From positions 496,001-560,000 of the forward strand of contig NZ_LFBV01000002.1 of assembly GCF_001905345.1 (NCBI RefSeq): a stretch of 64,000 nt of DNA. Direction: 5' to 3'. Made by a program: the position numbers and the translations under genes. Shown here piece by piece: positions 17,438-26,800 of the stretch (positions are counted from its first letter, which is position 1; each line of letters starts with the position of its first letter). This stretch comes from Streptomyces uncialis. Its GTDB lineage: Bacteria > Actinomycetota > Actinomycetes > Streptomycetales > Streptomycetaceae. Under the pieces are notes generated by a model. The model was not told the DNA's origin. It saw only the letters and a program-made list of their open reading frames with translations, and did no database searches.

Positions 17438-17453
17438 GATGAAACGTTTCATC
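17438..17453. promoter_or_regulatory. Perfect 16-bp palindrome, LacI-family operator
   Basis: GATGAAACGTTTCATC is a perfect palindrome with the central CG and AAACGTTT core typical of LacI/GalR-family operators. It lies about 10-25 bp after the predicted start of transcription and 51 bp before the rhamnosidase ATG, the classic place for a repressor roadblock. Confidence 0.75.
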
Positions 17454-17503
17454 CGACCGTCGGCCGTCTTCCGCCCGCGTTCACCGCACCCCGAGGATCT
17501 CCG

Positions 17504-20248
17504 ATGGCCCATGACCGGAACCCCGACGGCATCCCTTCCCCGCGGGACCCGGCCGCATCGGAGAACACCGGCCCGGACGGGCCGTTGCGCGTGGTCAACA
17601 CCAGCGTCGAGCACACGGAGAACCTGCTCGGTACGGATGTGCGGCGGCCCCGGCTCGGCTGGGAGCTGTCGGCCGAAGGGCAGCGGGGGGCGCGGCAGTC
17701 CGCGTACCAGGTGCGGGTGGCCCGTTCCGCCGCCGCGCTCGGGGACGGGCTCCGGACCGTCTGGGACTCCGGGCGGGTCGTGTCCGAACGTACCTTCGGG
17801 GTGCCGTACGACGGTCCCGGGCTGGAGGCCCGGACGCGCTACCACTGGCAGGTCAGGGTGTGGGACGGGGCCGGGCGGGTCTCGCGGTGGAGCGCGGTGC
17901 GCTGGTGGGAGACCGCGCTGCCGTCCGACGGGTGGCACGGGCACTGGATCGGGGCCGGACCGGCGGGCGGTAGCGGCGACGGGGAGGTGACGGCCCGTCC
18001 GGCGCCGCTGCTGCGCCGGGAGTTCACGGTCGGGGCGCCGGTGACCCGCGCCCGGCTGTACATCAGCGGGCTGGCCTACTACGAGGCGGAGATCAACGGG
18101 CGGCGGGTGGGCGAACAGGTCCTCGACCCGGGGTTCACCGACTACGACGCGACGGTCCTCTACGCGGTCCACGACATCACCGGGCTGATCCGTCCGGGCG
18201 GCAACGCCATCGGGGTCACCCTCGGGCGGGGCTTCTTCGGGATGACGACACCGAACGTCTGGAACTGGCACCGGCCCCCGTGGCACGGCGAACCCCGGCT
18301 GCTCGCCCAGCTGGAGATCGACCACCCCGACGGCACCCGGACCCTGGTCGCCACGGACGGGTCCTGGCGGATCACCGAGGGCCCCACGCGCACGGACTGC
18401 CTCTACGCCGGGGAGACGTACGACGCGCGGCTCGCGCCCGGCGGATGGTCGCTGCCGGGCTACGACGACAGCGCGTGGTCGCCCGCCGGGCGGCGCCGCG
18501 CCCCCCTGGGGACCGTACGGGCGCAGCCGCACGAGCCGATCGAGGTGACCGGGACCGTGGAGCCCGTGGCCGTACGGGAGACACCCGGAGGGAGTCACGT
18601 CGTCGATCTGGGCCGCACCCTCGCGGGCTGGTCCCGGCTCACGGTCCGGGCCCCGGCCGGGACCGTGGTGCGGCTGACGTACGGCGAGAAACTCCACGAC
18701 GACGGCACGGTGTTCGCCGAGACCGAGCATGTGCCGGGGCGGTTCCAGCGGGACGAGTACGTGTGCGCGGGAACGGGCGGCGACGAGGTGTGGGAGCCGC
18801 GCTTCTCCTACAAGGGCTTCCGGTACGTCGAGGTGAGCGGGGTGCCCGCGCTGCGGGGCCGGTGGTCGGTCGTGGGGCGCGAGGTGCGCACCCCGGTCGC
18901 GGAGGTGAGCGGGTTCCGCTGCTCGGAGGAGTTCTACGAACAGCTGGACCGGGCGATGCGGCGGACGGTCCGCAGCAATCTGCACGGCATCCCGACCGAC
19001 ACCCCGATGTACGAGAAGAACGGCTGGACCGGCGACGCGCAGCTCGGCGTACCGGTGATGACGTACGCGTTCGGCACGCACCGGCTGCTGGCGAAGTGGC
19101 TCGGGGACCTGCGGGACAGTCAGCGTCCCGACGGGCAGCTCCCGGTGATCGTGCCGAGCGGGGGCTGGGGGTACGAGGATCTGGCGCCGTCGCCGGAGTG
19201 GACGACGGTGTACCCCTTCCTGGTGCGGGAGATGTACCGGGTGTACGGCGACGAGCGGGCGGTGCGGGAGCACTGGAGGCCGGTGACGCGCTACCTCGAC
19301 TGGGAGATCGCCCGGCTGCGCGACGGGCTCGCCGTCACCGAACTGGGCGACTATCTCGCGCCCGGGTACGGGGGCAATCCGCCGGAGGACACCCGGCTGA
19401 CGGCGACGGCCTATCTGTACCGGGCGCTGCTCGCCACCGCCGAACTCGCCGGTCTGGTGGACGATCTGGACGCCCCGGACCAGGACGCGACAGCGGCCCG
19501 CTACCGGCGCACCGCCCATGAGCTGCGGGAGGCGTTCAACGCGGCCTTCCTCGGCCCGGCCGGCCACTACCGCACGGACCGTGACCCGGGCTACCGGCAG
19601 ACCAGCAACTGCGTCCCGCTGGCGTTCGGTCTGGTGCCCCCGCACGCCCGGGAGTCGGTGACCGCGTCGCTGGTCGCGGACATCGCGGCCCGGGGCGGCC
19701 ATCTCGACACGGGCGCGCTCGGCACCAGCGTCCTGCTGCCGCAGCTCAGCGAGCGGGGGCATCCGGAGGTCGCGCACACCCTCGCGACCCGGCGGACGTA
19801 CCCGAGTTGGGGGTACTGGTTCGAGCGGGGCGCGGACACCATGTGGGAGATGTGGCAGGCCGATTCACGCTCCCGCGCCCACTACTTCCAGGGGACGGTG
19901 GCGCAGTGGCTGTACGAGAACGTGGCCGGGCTGCGCCCCGGGGACGCGGGGTACGGCTCCTTCGTGGTGCGGCCGGACGGGCGCGCGGGGGTGGAGTGGG
20001 CCCGGACCTCGATCCGGACGGTACGGGGTGAGGCGGGTGTGGAGTGGTCGGGCGGGTCCGGTGCGGAGCCGTTCCGGATGAGTGTGCGGGTGCCGGTGGG
20101 GGCGACGGCGGAGGTGCATGTGCCGGTGGGTCCGGGTCCGGGGACGGTGGCCGTGTCGGCGCACCCCGACGCGCGGTGGGTACGGGTGGAACGGGGGTTC
20201 CAGGTGTTCCGGGTGCCGCAGGGGCGATGGGAGTTCACGGCGGGGTGA
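17504..20248 (+). CDS. Alpha-L-rhamnosidase, GH78
   Basis: 914-aa glycoside hydrolase releasing terminal alpha-L-rhamnose from plant glycosides or pectin side chains. Order: N-terminal beta domain (residues ~25-150, with YHWQVRVWDGAG), the Bac_rhamnosid_N module (LYISGLAYYEAEINGRRVG, LGRGFFGM), a central domain, then the (alpha/alpha)6 catalytic barrel with PTDTPMYEKNGWTGDAQ (family PTDCPxRxExxGWtGD), GGWGYEDLAPSPEW and YPSWGYWFERGADTMWE. There is no signal peptide, so it acts in the cytosol on imported rhamnosides. ATG 17504 has GAGGA upstream. No rhamnose transporter or kinase is adjacent. Confidence 0.93.
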   Translation: MAHDRNPDGIPSPRDPAASENTGPDGPLRVVNTSVEHTENLLGTDVRRPRLGWELSAEGQRGARQSAYQVRVARSAAALGDGLRTVWDSGRVVSERTFGVPYDGPGLEARTRYHWQVRVWDGAGRVSRWSAVRWWETALPSDGWHGHWIGAGPAGGSGDGEVTARPAPLLRREFTVGAPVTRARLYISGLAYYEAEINGRRVGEQVLDPGFTDYDATVLYAVHDITGLIRPGGNAIGVTLGRGFFGMTTPNVWNWHRPPWHGEPRLLAQLEIDHPDGTRTLVATDGSWRITEGPTRTDCLYAGETYDARLAPGGWSLPGYDDSAWSPAGRRRAPLGTVRAQPHEPIEVTGTVEPVAVRETPGGSHVVDLGRTLAGWSRLTVRAPAGTVVRLTYGEKLHDDGTVFAETEHVPGRFQRDEYVCAGTGGDEVWEPRFSYKGFRYVEVSGVPALRGRWSVVGREVRTPVAEVSGFRCSEEFYEQLDRAMRRTVRSNLHGIPTDTPMYEKNGWTGDAQLGVPVMTYAFGTHRLLAKWLGDLRDSQRPDGQLPVIVPSGGWGYEDLAPSPEWTTVYPFLVREMYRVYGDERAVREHWRPVTRYLDWEIARLRDGLAVTELGDYLAPGYGGNPPEDTRLTATAYLYRALLATAELAGLVDDLDAPDQDATAARYRRTAHELREAFNAAFLGPAGHYRTDRDPGYRQTSNCVPLAFGLVPPHARESVTASLVADIAARGGHLDTGALGTSVLLPQLSERGHPEVAHTLATRRTYPSWGYWFERGADTMWEMWQADSRSRAHYFQGTVAQWLYENVAGLRPGDAGYGSFVVRPDGRAGVEWARTSIRTVRGEAGVEWSGGSGAEPFRMSVRVPVGATAEVHVPVGPGPGTVAVSAHPDARWVRVERGFQVFRVPQGRWEFTAG

Positions 20249-20274
20249 TCCCGCCCGCTGAGGGTTCCCCCGGA

Positions 20275-20366
20275 CACCCGGCACCCGGCACCGACCACCG
20301 GCCACCCGCCACCGGCTACCCGCCACCGGCCACCGGCCACCGGCCACCGGCACCCGCCTACCCGGT
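20275..20366. repeat. CCACCGG(C) short tandem repeats
   Basis: About nine imperfect copies of a 7-8 bp CCACCGGC/CCACCCG unit between the convergent rhamnosidase and TetR genes. Low-complexity DNA; no gene is supported. Confidence 0.6.
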
Positions 20367-20380
20367 CCCGCCCTCCGGCC

Positions 20381-21046
20381 TCAGGGCCCCGCGTCGGCGC
20401 CGGTGCCCAGACGTACCGCCAGCCCGTCGAGCACGACATCCAGCTTGCGCCACAGATGCTCCCGGGGCGCGCTCGCGATGCGTTCGACGGCGCCGCGTAC
20501 CTCGGGGGTGTACAGGGCGAGCGAGTCGGTGATGGCGGTGGAGCGGCGTTCCGGGTCGGCGGGGTCGCGGAGCCGGAGGGTCTGGGTGGCGCCGTCGTGG
20601 ATGAGGTCGACGACCGCGTCCACGGCGAGCACCGCCTCGTCGAGGGTGAATCCGAGACCGGTCAGATCGCGGACCAGGCGTTCGAAGCGGAGGGTGGCGG
20701 CGCCGACGAGTCCGGTGTGGTGCTCGGGAACGAGCCCGGCGTAGCGGATCAGCAGCTCGAAGCGGGTGGCCGCCTCGGTCTCCAGATAGCGGCGCCAGCC
20801 GAGTACGGGCGAGGGCAGCGGCGCGGCCCGGAAGACGGTCTCCAGCGCGGCGCCGATCAGGTCGTCCAGACTGTCGACATAGCGATAGAGGCTCGCCGGG
20901 GCGGCGTTCAGGGCGGTGGCGACAGCCTGCACGGAGACCTGTTCGATGCCGAGTTCGACGGCGGCTCCGATGATCTTCTCCCGGCTGAGGCGGGGTTTGG
21001 GGCCGGGTCGGCGGCCGGGGCGCGGGGAGGTCTCGGACGGCACCAC
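20381..21046 (-). CDS. TetR family transcriptional regulator
   Basis: 221-aa repressor. The N-terminal helix-turn-helix reads LSREKIIGAAVELGIEQVSVQ..VATALNAAPASLYRYVDSLDDLI, with the TetR LYRYV...L pattern; the C-terminal ligand domain is alpha-helical. Tandem GTG codons (21046, 21043) could start the protein. It is divergent from the siderophore operon, with the iron box between them, so it may add a second control there (inference). Ligand unknown. Confidence 0.85.
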   Translation of the reverse strand: MVPSETSPRPGRRPGPKPRLSREKIIGAAVELGIEQVSVQAVATALNAAPASLYRYVDSLDDLIGAALETVFRAAPLPSPVLGWRRYLETEAATRFELLIRYAGLVPEHHTGLVGAATLRFERLVRDLTGLGFTLDEAVLAVDAVVDLIHDGATQTLRLRDPADPERRSTAITDSLALYTPEVRGAVERIASAPREHLWRKLDVVLDGLAVRLGTGADAGP

Positions 21047-21180
21047 GCGAGGGTATCGCCCGCCGGGCGCCCGCGCCGAACCGGCCGTCGCACGTCAGCG
21101 CCGTGATCGTCATGTCCCGGGCGGGCGCGGCCCGATGACGGCCGGTACCGGCCGGACACAATTGCGAATTGGCTTCACCA

Positions 21181-21199
21181 TTAAGTAAGGTGCCCCTAA
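21181..21199. promoter_or_regulatory. Iron box (DmdR/IdeR-type)
   Basis: TTAAGTAAGGTGCCCCTAA matches 13 of 19 positions of the actinobacterial iron box TTAGGTTAGGCTAACCTAA, including both TTA..T.AGG and CCTAA ends. It lies 20 bp upstream of the GTG of the first siderophore ABC gene, so iron-loaded DmdR1 would repress the operon. Confidence 0.75.
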
Positions 21200-21218
21200 C
21201 TTCACGAGAGGGGGCGCC

Positions 21219-23060
21219 GTGCTGCACGCGGTGAGCGGTGCGCTGCGCCGGGCCGGAGCGGTCCGCGGCGGGGCCGGCAAGGAGGCGTTCGCCGAACTGA
21301 CCGCGCCGGTGGCGGGACGGCTGCGGGCCGCGGTGGCGCTCCAGGGGGTGGCGACCGCCGTCGGGCTGGTGCCGTTCCTCGGGATCTGGGCGATCGCGGA
21401 GGCGGCCCTCGACGGCCGGGCGACCCGGCAGCGGATCTGGGCCTGGGTCGCGGTCGTCGTGGCGAGCGCCGTGGTCGCCTGCGCGGTACGGCTGGCGGCG
21501 TACGCGATCAGCCACCGGGCGGATCTCGTGGTCGCCGACTCGGTAAGGCGGCGGATCGCGGACCATCTGTCGCGGGTGCCGCTCGGCTGGTTCACCTCCG
21601 GGGCGGCGGGCCGGGGCCTGGACGCGCTCCACAACGACGTGGGGGATCTGCATCCGGCCATCGCGCACGGCAGGCTCGACGTCGCCGCGTCGGTGGTCGC
21701 GCCGGTCGCGGCGTACGGCTGGCTGCTGTGCGCGGACTGGCGGCTCGCGCTGGTGGTGGCCGTCCCCGTCGGCGCGTCGTTCGTCCTGTACGTCCGGGCG
21801 CTGTCCGGGTCCGAGGAGCGGATGCGGCTGGTGCCGCTGGGGATGCTCGCGGTGAGCGGCGCGGTCACCGCGCTGGTACGGGATCTGCCCACGCTGCGGG
21901 TGCTCGGCGGCCCGGGGGCGCGGCGTCCCGAGGCGGCGGCGCTTCGCGCGGCCGACCGGTTGCGCGACGGGCTGCGGATCGCGGTCGCCGAACAGGAATC
22001 GCGCGGGGCGCGGGCGAACGCCCTGATCTCGCCGGTCGTCACCCTGACGCTGGTGCTGGCCGTCGGCACCTGGTTCGTGGCCACCGGGTGGGCCGCAGCC
22101 GTGGATCTGCTGCCGTTCCTGCTGCTCGCCGTGACCGTGTCCGGGGTGCACCGGATCGCGGAGACGGGCAGTTCGCTGCGGCTCGCGTACGCGGCGGCCG
22201 GGCGGCTGCGCGCGATCCTCGATCTGCCGACGCTGCCGGAGAGCGGCGCGCCCCGCGAACCGGACGGCCACCGGGTGGAACTGACGGGGGTGGGGTTCGC
22301 GCACGAGCCGGGCACGCCGGTGCTGGAGGGGGTGGACCTCGCACTGGCGCCGGGGACGATGACCGCCCTGGTCGGTCCGTCCGGCGCGGGCAAGTCGACC
22401 CTGGCGGCCCTCGTCGCCCGGTTCCACGACCCGGACACCGGGTCGGTGCGGCTCGGCGGGGTCGATCTGCGGGACCTCGCGGGCCACACCCTCTACCGGC
22501 GGGTGGGGTTCGTGCTCCAGGACTCGGTCCTGCTGCGGACCTCGCTGCGGGACAACATCCGGCTCGCCGTGCCGGACGCCACCGACGCGGCGGTGGCCGC
22601 GGCGGCCCGCGCGGCGGGTGTCCATGAGCGGATTCTCGCGCTGCCCCGGGGCTATGACTCGGTGGCCGGTGAGGACGCGCGGCTGTCCGGCGGGGAGCGG
22701 CAGCGGGTCGCGATCGCGCGGGCGCTGCTCGCCGATCCGCCGGTGCTGGTGCTCGACGAGCCGACCGCGCATGTGGACCCCGAGTCGGAGGCGGCGATCC
22801 AGACGGCGCTGTCCCGGCTGGCGGCCGGGCGTACGGTCCTGGTGGTCGCCCACCGGCTGTCGACGGTGACCCGCGCCGATCAGATCGTCGTCCTGGACCG
22901 GGGCCGGATCGTCCAGCGGGGCCGCCACGCGGAACTCCTCGCGCGCGGTGGGGTGTACCGGGAGCTGTGGCGGGCTCTTGAGGGCGATCCGCCGGCCGGG
23001 CCGGTCCCCGCGGCCGGCCGTCCCGCGTCCGCCGCCGCCACGGGCGGGGTGACCCGGTGA
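21219..23060 (+). CDS. ABC half-transporter (exporter fold), siderophore uptake
   Basis: 613-aa fused membrane-ATPase protein. The N-terminal ~310 residues contain six membrane helices. The nucleotide-binding domain has Walker A GPSGAGKST, Q-loop FVLQDSVLL, signature LSGGERQR, Walker B VLVLDEPT and switch histidine VVAHRLS. Two such half-transporters in tandem with a siderophore reductase recall YbtP/YbtQ and mycobacterial IrtA/IrtB, importers built on an exporter fold. GTG 21219 follows GAGAGGGGG, just after the iron box. It overlaps the next gene by GTGA and probably forms a heterodimer with it. Confidence 0.88.
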   Translation: MLHAVSGALRRAGAVRGGAGKEAFAELTAPVAGRLRAAVALQGVATAVGLVPFLGIWAIAEAALDGRATRQRIWAWVAVVVASAVVACAVRLAAYAISHRADLVVADSVRRRIADHLSRVPLGWFTSGAAGRGLDALHNDVGDLHPAIAHGRLDVAASVVAPVAAYGWLLCADWRLALVVAVPVGASFVLYVRALSGSEERMRLVPLGMLAVSGAVTALVRDLPTLRVLGGPGARRPEAAALRAADRLRDGLRIAVAEQESRGARANALISPVVTLTLVLAVGTWFVATGWAAAVDLLPFLLLAVTVSGVHRIAETGSSLRLAYAAAGRLRAILDLPTLPESGAPREPDGHRVELTGVGFAHEPGTPVLEGVDLALAPGTMTALVGPSGAGKSTLAALVARFHDPDTGSVRLGGVDLRDLAGHTLYRRVGFVLQDSVLLRTSLRDNIRLAVPDATDAAVAAAARAAGVHERILALPRGYDSVAGEDARLSGGERQRVAIARALLADPPVLVLDEPTAHVDPESEAAIQTALSRLAAGRTVLVVAHRLSTVTRADQIVVLDRGRIVQRGRHAELLARGGVYRELWRALEGDPPAGPVPAAGRPASAAATGGVTR

Positions 23061-24838
23061 TCCGCGACCTGTTCGCCGTCCTCGACGCGCGGACCGTCCG
23101 GGCCAACCGCCGCCAGCTGGCGCGGATCACCGTCCTGGCACTGCTGGAGGGCCTGTCGTACGGGCTCGCGCTGCCGGTCCTCGCGGCGCTGCTGCGCGGC
23201 GACACGGCCGGGGCCGGCCGCTGGCTGGCCGTGCTCGCGGGAGTGACCGTCCTGACGATGCTGGCACGCCGACGTCAGATCACCTGGGGCGCGGCGACCG
23301 CGATCGGGACGATCCACGCGCTCCAGCGGCGGCTCGTCTCGCATCTGGCCGTACTGCCCGTCGACTGGTTCACGGCGCGCCGGTCGGCGGCGCTGCCGCA
23401 GATCGTCACGGCCGGGGCCATCGGCGCCGGGCGCGGGGTGCCGTACCAGTTCATCTCGCTGGTGGGCGGGGTGGTGACCCCGGCCGTGGTGCTGGGGGTG
23501 GCGGCGCTGGTGGACTGGCGGCCCGCTCTGGTGATGCTGCTGACCGCGCCGCTGCTGTACGCGGTGCACCGGCGGACGACGGCCGTGGTGGACCGGGTCG
23601 AGGAGCGGACCCACGCGGCGGACGCCGAGGCGTCGGCGCGGGTGGTGGAGTTCGCCGAGGCGCAGGCCACCTTGCGGGCGTCGGGCAACGAGGGGCTGGG
23701 CCGGGCTCTGCTGACCGACGCGCTGGACGCGGCGGGGGCGGCGCGGCGGGCCGATGTGCGGCGGGAGATCACGGCCCGGGTCGGTTTCGGGGTGGCCGTG
23801 CATCTCGCGGTCGGCGCGGTGGTCGCGGCGGTGGCGTGGCTGCTGCTGCGTGAGCCGTCGGACAGCGCGCTGCTGGTGGCGCTGCTGGTGCTGGCGGTGC
23901 GGTTCGCGGAGCCGGTCTCGGCCCTCGGGGACGTGGCGCGGGACATGCGCTCGGGCCGTAAGCAGGTGGCGCGGATCGGTGAGTTGCTGGCGGCCGGGCC
24001 GCTGCCCGTGCCGGACGAGCCGCTCGGGCTGCCGGACGGCGGACTCGATCTGGAGTTCCGGGCCGTCGGTCTCGCCCACGGGGAGCGGAGCGTCCTGGAC
24101 GGGTTCACCCTGCGGGTCCCAGCGGGGACGACGACGGCGCTGGTGGGGCCGTCGGGCGCGGGCAAGACGACCGCGCTGCGGCTGGCGGCCCGGTTCGCCG
24201 ACCCGGACACCGGACAGGTTCTCGTCGGCGGCACCGATGTACGCGACCTGGCGCCGGACACGCTGTACGGGGCGTTGTCGGTGGTGCTCCAGGACGTGGC
24301 GCTCACCGAGGGCACCGTACGGGAGAACGTGCTCGCGGGGCGGCCGGACGCCGACGCGGAGCAGTTGGCGCGGGCCGCCGCGCTGGCCGGGGTGGACGAG
24401 ATGGTGGCGCGGCTGCCGCGCGGCTGGGACACCCCGGTCGGGGACCGGGGCGTGGCGCTGTCGGGCGGTGAGCGGCAGCGGGTGGCGCTGGCGCGGGCCG
24501 CGCTGCGTCAGGGGCGGGTGGTGCTCCTCGACGAGGCGACGTCCGCGCTGGACCCGGTCAACGAACGGATCGTCGCGCGCTGGGTGGCGGGGCTCGCGGG
24601 CCGCGCGACGCTGCTGGTGGTCGCCCATCAGCTGCACACCATCGCGTCCGCCGACCAGATCGTCGTCCTCGGTGACGACCCCGCGGGCCGGGTGGTGGAA
24701 CGCGGTACGCACGACGAACTGCTGGCTCTCGACGGGCGGTACGCCCGGATGTGGCGGACCCGGTCCGCGGCCGAGGGCTGGCGGCTGGGCCCTGTGGAAC
24801 AGCCCGATCCCCTGGAAGAGGAAGGTGCACTGTCATGA
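23057..24838 (+). CDS. ABC half-transporter, partner subunit
   Basis: 593-aa partner of the preceding protein: six membrane helices (LAVLAGVTVLTMLAR, VVTPAVVLGVAALVDW and others), then an ATPase domain with GPSGAGKTT, VLQDVALTEGTVRENV, LSGGERQRVALARA, VVLLDEATSALDP and VVAHQLHT. The switch histidine is present in both subunits, so both ATP sites could work. The GTGA start overlap and the ATGA overlap with the SIP gene indicate tight translational coupling, as expected for equimolar subunits. Role: uptake of a ferric siderophore (inferred from context). Confidence 0.88.
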   Translation: MIRDLFAVLDARTVRANRRQLARITVLALLEGLSYGLALPVLAALLRGDTAGAGRWLAVLAGVTVLTMLARRRQITWGAATAIGTIHALQRRLVSHLAVLPVDWFTARRSAALPQIVTAGAIGAGRGVPYQFISLVGGVVTPAVVLGVAALVDWRPALVMLLTAPLLYAVHRRTTAVVDRVEERTHAADAEASARVVEFAEAQATLRASGNEGLGRALLTDALDAAGAARRADVRREITARVGFGVAVHLAVGAVVAAVAWLLLREPSDSALLVALLVLAVRFAEPVSALGDVARDMRSGRKQVARIGELLAAGPLPVPDEPLGLPDGGLDLEFRAVGLAHGERSVLDGFTLRVPAGTTTALVGPSGAGKTTALRLAARFADPDTGQVLVGGTDVRDLAPDTLYGALSVVLQDVALTEGTVRENVLAGRPDADAEQLARAAALAGVDEMVARLPRGWDTPVGDRGVALSGGERQRVALARAALRQGRVVLLDEATSALDPVNERIVARWVAGLAGRATLLVVAHQLHTIASADQIVVLGDDPAGRVVERGTHDELLALDGRYARMWRTRSAAEGWRLGPVEQPDPLEEEGALS

Positions 24839-25707
24839 TCTACGCCGAGCTGCGGGTGACCGCCGTGGCCGATGTCACCCCGGCCATGCGGAGGATCACG
24901 CTCAGCGGGGAGGGGCTGGCGGACTTCGTGCCGCTCGCCCCGGACCAGCAGATCAAGCTGTTCTTCGCCCGGGACGGCGGGGTGCCCCGGGTGCCGCCGC
25001 CGCCCGCCGACGGGGACGTCGCCACCTGGTACCAGCGGTATCTGGCGATCCCCGAGCCCGAACGGCCCTGGATGCGGACCTACTCGGTGCGCCACCACCG
25101 GCCGGGTCGGCGGGAGATCGATGTGGACTTCGCGCTGCACGGGCCGGGCGGCGGCGAAGGCCCCGCGTCCCGCTGGGCGTTCACGGCGCGGCCCGGCGCG
25201 GTGGTGGGGCTGGTCGGCCCTGCGGCCAGCACCCTGCGCAGAGCGGATGCCCCGGACTGGCGGCTGTTCGCCGGTGACGAGACGGCGCTGCCGGCCATCG
25301 GGGCCCTCGTCGAGTCGCTGGAACCGGGCGCGCGGGCGCTGGTCTTCGCGGAGGTCGCGGGGCCCGGTGAGGAGCAGGGCTGGACGAGCGCGGGTCTGGT
25401 GGAGACGCACTGGCTGCACCGGGGTCCGGTCGCGCCGGGCCGGTCCACGGCACTGGTGGACGCGTTGCGCGCGGCCCCGTTCCCGTCCGGTGAGGTCTTC
25501 GCCTGGGTGGCCGGGGAGGCGTCGGCGGTGCGCGCGGTCCGCCGTCATCTGGTGAACGAGCGGGGCATCGACAAACGTCAGGTCGCCTTCACCGGCTACT
25601 GGCGGCTGCGGCTCGCCCAGGACGACGCGCCGACCGCCGAGGACGCGGCCGACCGGACGGAGGCCCTGGCGGATCTCGCCGAGGCCCAGGCCCGGCAGGG
25701 CGCCTGA
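24835..25707 (+). CDS. Siderophore-interacting protein, FAD ferric-siderophore reductase
   Basis: 290-aa flavoprotein of the ViuB/YqjH family, which releases iron from ferric siderophores in the cytosol by NAD(P)H-dependent reduction. The FAD-binding motif is RTYSVRHHRPG followed by DVDFALHG and the SRWAFTARPGAVVGLVGP loop. The C-terminal SIP domain has FAGDETALPAIGALVE and HYLVNERG-like helices near WRLRLAQD. ATG 24835 overlaps the upstream stop (ATGA). In mycobacterial IrtA this domain is fused to the transporter; here it is a separate gene in the same operon. Confidence 0.92.
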   Translation: MIYAELRVTAVADVTPAMRRITLSGEGLADFVPLAPDQQIKLFFARDGGVPRVPPPPADGDVATWYQRYLAIPEPERPWMRTYSVRHHRPGRREIDVDFALHGPGGGEGPASRWAFTARPGAVVGLVGPAASTLRRADAPDWRLFAGDETALPAIGALVESLEPGARALVFAEVAGPGEEQGWTSAGLVETHWLHRGPVAPGRSTALVDALRAAPFPSGEVFAWVAGEASAVRAVRRHLVNERGIDKRQVAFTGYWRLRLAQDDAPTAEDAADRTEALADLAEAQARQGA

Positions 25708-25795
25708 CCCGCGTTCCAGGGGCCGGTCCCGGCCCGACCCTGTCAGCTCAGTACACGCACCCGCACACGCACACGCAAGAGATCGAGGAACCGCC

Positions 25796-26800
25796 ATGCC
25801 CAGACTCCCCCGTACCCTCGTCGCCGCCGCGCTGGCCGCTGTGACGGGGCTGGCCCTGTCCGGCTGCGGGGGTGGCGGGTCGCCCACGGTGTCGAAGCAG
25901 TCGGGGCAGCAGGCCGAGGGCTCCGGCGCGTTCCCGGTGACGGTGACCCACGCGCAGGGGACGGTGACCGTGCCCAGCAAGCCCGAGCGGGTCGTCGTCC
26001 TCGGCTTCGCGGACGCCCAGATAGCCGCCGCGCTGGACGCCCCGGTGGTCGGCGCCGCCCGCAACACCTCCTCGCCGGACGGCAACTGGCCGGGGGTGAA
26101 GCCCGCGTTCGCGTCGGACATCGTCACGCTGGACTCGCTGAACCCGAATCTGGAGAAGATCGCCGCGCTGGACCCCGATCTGATCCTGATGACGACGGCG
26201 CAGCCCGCGTTCGGCAACGCGTACGACAAGCTGTCGGAGTTCGCGCCGGTGATCTCGTACAAGGAGAAGCTCCTGCACGACTCCGGCGACGAGTTGACGA
26301 CACTGATCGGGGCGGCGCTCGGGAAGAAGGAGAAGGCGGCGGAGCTGATCGCCTCCTCCCGGGCGGCTCTCGCCGGTTTCGCGAAGGAGCATCCGGGGCT
26401 GAAGGGCAAGGAGTACGCGTTCGGTCAGCAGTACGACGGCACGGTGTACGCGGTGGTGGCGCCCGGCGGGCCCACGGTGGCGTTCTTCGGGGCGCTGGGG
26501 ATGCGGCTGCCGAAGGAACTCGCGGCGCTGCCCGTCACCCTGGGCGGTTCCACGGCGATCGCGCCGGAGCGGCTGGATCTGCTGGACAGCGCGGATGTCG
26601 CCTTCTTCGGGGTGTACGGCGCGAAGGAGCGCGGTGCCTTCGTGAAGCGGCCCCTGGTGTCCGGGCTCGATCTGACGAAGAGCGGGAACCTGAACTTCCT
26701 GGAGATCAACGAGGCGGCCATGCTGCTGGGTCCGAACCCCGCGGTCACCGGTGAACTGCTGGCGCGGCTCGGTCCGGCGCTGAAGAAGATCGCGTCCTGA
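25796..26800 (+). CDS. Ferric-siderophore substrate-binding lipoprotein (FepB/FecB-like)
   Basis: 334-aa class III solute-binding protein. The signal peptide ends in lipobox LSGC (lipidated Cys near residue 22). The mature part starts with a disordered GGGGSPTV stretch, then TVTHAQGTVTVPSKPERVVVLGF, the typical FecCD-system N-lobe, followed by LDPDLILMTTAQPA and EFAPVISYKEK. The start follows GAGGA. Such proteins normally feed FecCD-type permeases, which are absent here, while the ABC subunits are exporter-fold. TGATG overlap with the next gene. Binds a ferric siderophore outside the membrane. Confidence 0.88.
   Translation: MPRLPRTLVAAALAAVTGLALSGCGGGGSPTVSKQSGQQAEGSGAFPVTVTHAQGTVTVPSKPERVVVLGFADAQIAAALDAPVVGAARNTSSPDGNWPGVKPAFASDIVTLDSLNPNLEKIAALDPDLILMTTAQPAFGNAYDKLSEFAPVISYKEKLLHDSGDELTTLIGAALGKKEKAAELIASSRAALAGFAKEHPGLKGKEYAFGQQYDGTVYAVVAPGGPTVAFFGALGMRLPKELAALPVTLGGSTAIAPERLDLLDSADVAFFGVYGAKERGAFVKRPLVSGLDLTKSGNLNFLEINEAAMLLGPNPAVTGELLARLGPALKKIAS

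Noticed and set aside
20358..22928. 856-codon minus-strand frame through TetR and the ABC gene
   Set aside because: His/Arg/Gln-rich shadow; both real genes are in other frames or strands with clear domains.
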